Assembly (NCBI RefSeq): GCF_000176035.2 | Contig: NC_015675.1 | Span: 3,972,001 to 4,036,000 of the forward strand | Direction: 5' to 3' | DNA length: 64,000 nucleotides | DNA from: Mesorhizobium opportunistum WSM2075 | GTDB taxonomy: Bacteria; Pseudomonadota; Alphaproteobacteria; Rhizobiales; Rhizobiaceae | Shown: in pieces, positions 61,186-64,000 of the stretch | Position numbering within the stretch: position 1 is the stretch's first letter | Layout of the letters: each line of letters starts with the position of its first letter | Position numbers and translations under genes: made by a program | Notes under the pieces: generated by a model | Seen by the model: only the letters and a program-made list of their open reading frames with translations | The model's database searches: none | What the model was told of the DNA's origin: nothing

Positions 61186-61345
61186 CTAGCGGCGCATTAT
61201 AGATGAACATTCGCGTCAACTTTATGTGCAGCAGCGCAAAACGGGTGCGATGTGGTTGTCACGGGAATTTCGGCGGGCGCAACACTAGATAGCTCCAGAT
61301 CGACCCACGAGTTCGGCCCAGAGATCGGCGAGGAGCAGTTCATCC

Positions 61346-62641
61346 ATGGCACAATCGGCTTCGTCCCTGGCGCCGGTCCGTTTCGATGCCGACGCTGCCG
61401 CCAAGCTCTCCGCTTTGCGGCGGACGAAGTTCGTCGCCACGGCCGCGCTGGCGCTTTGTGTGCTGGTGTTTGCGTTGGCCAAGTCGTTCGAACACACCTA
61501 TCCGTGGCTGGGATTCGTCGCGGCCTTCGCCGAGGCGGCGACCATCGGCGGTCTGGCCGACTGGTACGCGGTTGTGGCGCTGTTCAAGCGGCCGCTCGGG
61601 TTGCCGATCCCGCATACCGCCATCATTCCCGAGAACCAGCACCGTATCGCCGACAATCTCGGCCGCTTCATCGAGGTGAACTTCCTCGCCCCGGAACCGG
61701 TGCGTGAAAAGCTTGCCGAGGTCGATTTTTCGGCGCTGGTCGCCGACTGGCTGGCCGACGGCGAACGCGCAGCCGGGCTGTCGCGCTTCGTCGTGCGGCT
61801 GGTGCCGCAGACGCTGGCTGCCGTAGAACAATCCGGCCTGCGTGGCTTCCTCACCAGCCGCATGCTGGAGCAGATCGAAAAGGTGCCGCTGGCGCCGCTC
61901 GCGGCCGAACTCTTGTCCGCGCTCACCGACGACCGCCGCCACCAGAAACTGTTCGACGAATTCACCAAGGTGGTCGGGCGGTTCCTCAATGACGAACAGG
62001 CATTGGCGACGATGCGCGAAAAAATCCGCGAGGAACTGCCGTCGCTGTTCAACCTGTTCCGGGCCGACGCCTATCTCCTGAAGAAGATCGTCGCCTCGGC
62101 CGGCTCGCTGCTCGACGAGGTGCGGGCCGATCCCGACCATCCGATGCGCGCAGAATTCGACCGTTTCGCCCAAGGCTTCATCGAAAAACTCAGAACATCG
62201 AAGCAATACGCCAAACGCGCCGAGCAGATGAAGCGGGATTTCCTGGCCCGGCCGGAGGTCAAGGGATTGGCCGGCGACATGTGGGCAAGCCTCAGCCTGT
62301 TCATCGAGCAGGACGCCAAGGCGCCGAATTCGATGATCCGCGCGCATCTCGCCAACATGTTCGTCGAGGTCGGGCGCCATCTCGCCGGCGACGCGCAGAT
62401 CCGGGCCGACATGAACCAGGGGTTCGTCGTGGCGCTCGCCTCCTTCGTCGAGAGCCAGAAGAGCGGCGTGTCGAAATTCATCGCCGATCAGGTCAAGCGC
62501 TGGGACCTTGCCCAACTGACGCGGCTGATCGAGATGAACATCGGCAGGGACCTGCAATACATCCGCTTCAACGGCATGATCATCGGCGGGCTGGCGGGTA
62601 TCGCGCTCTACACGATCGAGCTGCTGCTCCCGGTCAATTGA
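61346..62641 (+). CDS. DUF445 family membrane protein (YjiN-like)
   Basis: A 431-residue protein of the DUF445 family. It has a membrane helix (about 28-50) and FVAAFAEAATIGGLADWYAVVALFKRPLG near the N-terminus, long soluble helices in the middle (PIPHTAIIPENQHRIADNLG), and a C-terminal helix (GLAGIALYTIELLL). Function unknown; likely an inner-membrane protein with a large helical domain. GAGGAG lies 9 nt before the ATG. It is separated from rirA by a divergent promoter region. Confidence 0.88.
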   Translation: MAQSASSLAPVRFDADAAAKLSALRRTKFVATAALALCVLVFALAKSFEHTYPWLGFVAAFAEAATIGGLADWYAVVALFKRPLGLPIPHTAIIPENQHRIADNLGRFIEVNFLAPEPVREKLAEVDFSALVADWLADGERAAGLSRFVVRLVPQTLAAVEQSGLRGFLTSRMLEQIEKVPLAPLAAELLSALTDDRRHQKLFDEFTKVVGRFLNDEQALATMREKIREELPSLFNLFRADAYLLKKIVASAGSLLDEVRADPDHPMRAEFDRFAQGFIEKLRTSKQYAKRAEQMKRDFLARPEVKGLAGDMWASLSLFIEQDAKAPNSMIRAHLANMFVEVGRHLAGDAQIRADMNQGFVVALASFVESQKSGVSKFIADQVKRWDLAQLTRLIEMNIGRDLQYIRFNGMIIGGLAGIALYTIELLLPVN

Positions 62642-62742
62642 TGCGCATCGGCCCCATGCCCGTGTTCGAAATGGACACGCGGCAGCCGAGTGCTATGCTC
62701 CCAACGAGGCACCCGCATCCGCGGCGCAGGGGAGAAGACATC

Positions 62743-63171
62743 ATGGCCAAACAACCGGAATCCGATTCCTTCATGGACATGTTCGGCAGGTTCGGCCGCG
62801 ACCTGAAGGTGCCCAATGTCGATGTCGAGGCGATCCTTGCCCATCATCGCAAGAACCTCGAAGCCTTGGAGAAATCGGCGCGAGCCGGCGCCGCGGGCGC
62901 GACCTCGCTGTTGTCGAGGCAACGCGAGATGCTGCAGGACACGCTGCGTGACGTTGCCGACATGGCGCAGGGCTACCGGGCGCCGGGCAATCCGCAGGAA
63001 ATCATGGCCAAGCAGACGGAGTTCGCCAAGAAATCCTTCGAGGCCGCGCTGAAAAATGCTGGGGAAGTGGCTGAATTGGCCCGGAAATGCGGCACCGAAT
63101 CGATCGATATCCTGCGCGCGCGCATCAAGGAGGCGATGGAGGAAATCCGCGCCGGTTATGGGCAGAAATAG
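62743..63171 (+). CDS. Phasin family protein
   Basis: A 142-residue helical protein with typical phasin composition: SFMDMFGRFGRDLKVPNVDV, then IMAKQTEFAKKSFEAALKNA and a C-terminal Ile/Arg-rich helix. Phasins coat polyhydroxyalkanoate granules and affect their number. GGGGAGAAG lies 6 nt before the ATG 62743; the long frame from 62281 is an overlap with the DUF445 gene. No PHA synthase is in view. Confidence 0.85.
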   Translation: MAKQPESDSFMDMFGRFGRDLKVPNVDVEAILAHHRKNLEALEKSARAGAAGATSLLSRQREMLQDTLRDVADMAQGYRAPGNPQEIMAKQTEFAKKSFEAALKNAGEVAELARKCGTESIDILRARIKEAMEEIRAGYGQK

Positions 63172-63430
63172 GCTCCCGAGGCCTGTCGCTCCGCCTTCAT
63201 CCGGGCACACCGGCTCGCAGTTCCGCAACCTTGCGCGTAGTTGCATCCACGCCATGGAATAAGCACCAGCAGGGCCGGGAGGCCCGAAAATCCGGATTCG
63301 ACCCTGCCATTGAATCGCAAGGCATGGCACGATTCCGCTGGAATTCGGCGGAACGGATTCATGCAGGGCGAATTGACAGAGGCCGTCAGTTCGTGGTCCG
63401 GAGGCGCTGAAAGCGATCGGGAAAGCAGGA

Positions 63431-63928
63431 ATGACAGAAATACGGCCTAAAACGCCGCCGACCTACGAGCAGTTGAGGATGATGTCCGGGCAGGAACTCG
63501 GCGTCTCGGAATGGACCACTGTCGACCAGGACCGTATCGACCAGTTCGCCGAATGCACCGGCGACCATCAATGGATCCACGTCGATCCGGAACGGGCGCG
63601 GCGGCAAAGCCCATTTCGCACCACGATCGCGCATGGCTACCTGACGCTGTCGATCATCGGCGCGCTGGCGCTCGGCATGGGCATCGTGCCGGAGAATACG
63701 CAGGCTGCGTTCAACTACGGCTTCGACAAGGTGCGCTTCCTGGCGCCGGTCAAGGTCGGCGCGCGCATCAGGCTGCGTACGGTGCTGCTGTCCATGGAAG
63801 ACAGGGGGCCCGGCCAGTATCTGATGAAGGCCGCCAACACGGTCGAGATCGAAGGCGAGGAGAAGCCGGCGCTGACGGCTGAAACATTGGTCTTGCTCTA
63901 CGAGCGCCGCAAACGGGCAGGGGCCTGA
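63431..63928 (+). CDS. MaoC-like dehydratase (hot-dog fold)
   Basis: A 165-residue MaoC/R-specific enoyl-CoA hydratase-like protein. The hydratase signature is DQFAECTGDHQWIHVDPERA with the catalytic Asp-His pair, and TTIAHGYLTLSIIGALAL follows. It would hydrate short- or medium-chain enoyl-CoA. AGGA sits just before the ATG. The 259 nt upstream of it (63172-63430) shows no gene, and 63929-64000 shows nothing I can assign. Confidence 0.88.
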   Translation: MTEIRPKTPPTYEQLRMMSGQELGVSEWTTVDQDRIDQFAECTGDHQWIHVDPERARRQSPFRTTIAHGYLTLSIIGALALGMGIVPENTQAAFNYGFDKVRFLAPVKVGARIRLRTVLLSMEDRGPGQYLMKAANTVEIEGEEKPALTAETLVLLYERRKRAGA

Positions 63929-64000
63929 TATCCATATTCAGGTGAGGCCGGCCTGCAAACGCTGGCCTCCTGCGCTTCTCCGTTCTACTGCGTCACAGTA

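Overview
The window looks like a chromosomal segment of a Mesorhizobium-like alphaproteobacterium (Hyphomicrobiales). Five things point there: high GC with third-position GC bias; a cluster for very-long-chain acylation of lipid A (acpXL, two fabF, adh, lpxXL); a complete heme-uptake locus next to a RirA-type Rrf2 regulator with three conserved cysteines; an AsnC-type regulator divergent from putA; and several copies of short palindromic intergenic repeats of rhizobial type. I see no phage, plasmid, IS transposase or CRISPR array.

Layout. 1-5.7 kb: minus-strand methylated-amine locus (MttB family, a DUF559 gene with a repeat-extended reading frame, a dimethylglycine dehydrogenase-like flavoprotein, a DddP-like M24 protein cut by the window edge). 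5.9-12.9 kb: two paralogous MFS genes, an S9 oligopeptidase, a class III aminotransferase and a Coa1-like membrane protein. 13.2-15.7 kb: valine catabolism genes (mmsB, isobutyryl-CoA dehydrogenase) separated by a heptamer-flanked four-helix-bundle gene. 15.8-21 kb: a DddQ-type cupin and cobQ, VOC and AraC genes, a small membrane protein, a TSUP permease and a TerB-like protein. 21-27.6 kb: a peptide ABC importer with an M20 deacylase. 27.8-34.7 kb: an L,D-transpeptidase, the VLCFA-lipid A cluster and a slipin. 35.0-35.2 kb: two tRNA-like sequences. 35.4-46.4 kb: a histidine phosphatase, a large caspase-TPR protein, an AEC permease, gabD-like, galM-like and kdgK-like genes, a 3-TM protein, and a YtkA-like plus di-heme peroxidase pair. 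46.4-51.8 kb: putR, putA and a glycosyltransferase. 51.9-61.2 kb: heme acquisition and iron regulation. 61.3-64 kb: DUF445, phasin and MaoC proteins.

The best integrated system is the heme locus. A minus-strand run (TonB-dependent receptor, unknown secreted four-cysteine protein, TonB, IsdG-like monooxygenase) diverges from a plus-strand run (hemP, hmuS, hmuT, hmuU, hmuV), with a TGA-N9-TCA site between them. rirA sits at the far end behind an ICE-like palindrome. The least explained items are the heptamer-flanked four-helix-bundle element, the degenerate tRNA-like pair with adjacent structured non-coding DNA, the caspase-TPR protein, the presumably non-catalytic FabF2XL, and two DMSP-lyase-family proteins in a soil-type genome. 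All functional calls are from reading translated sequence; no database search was run.
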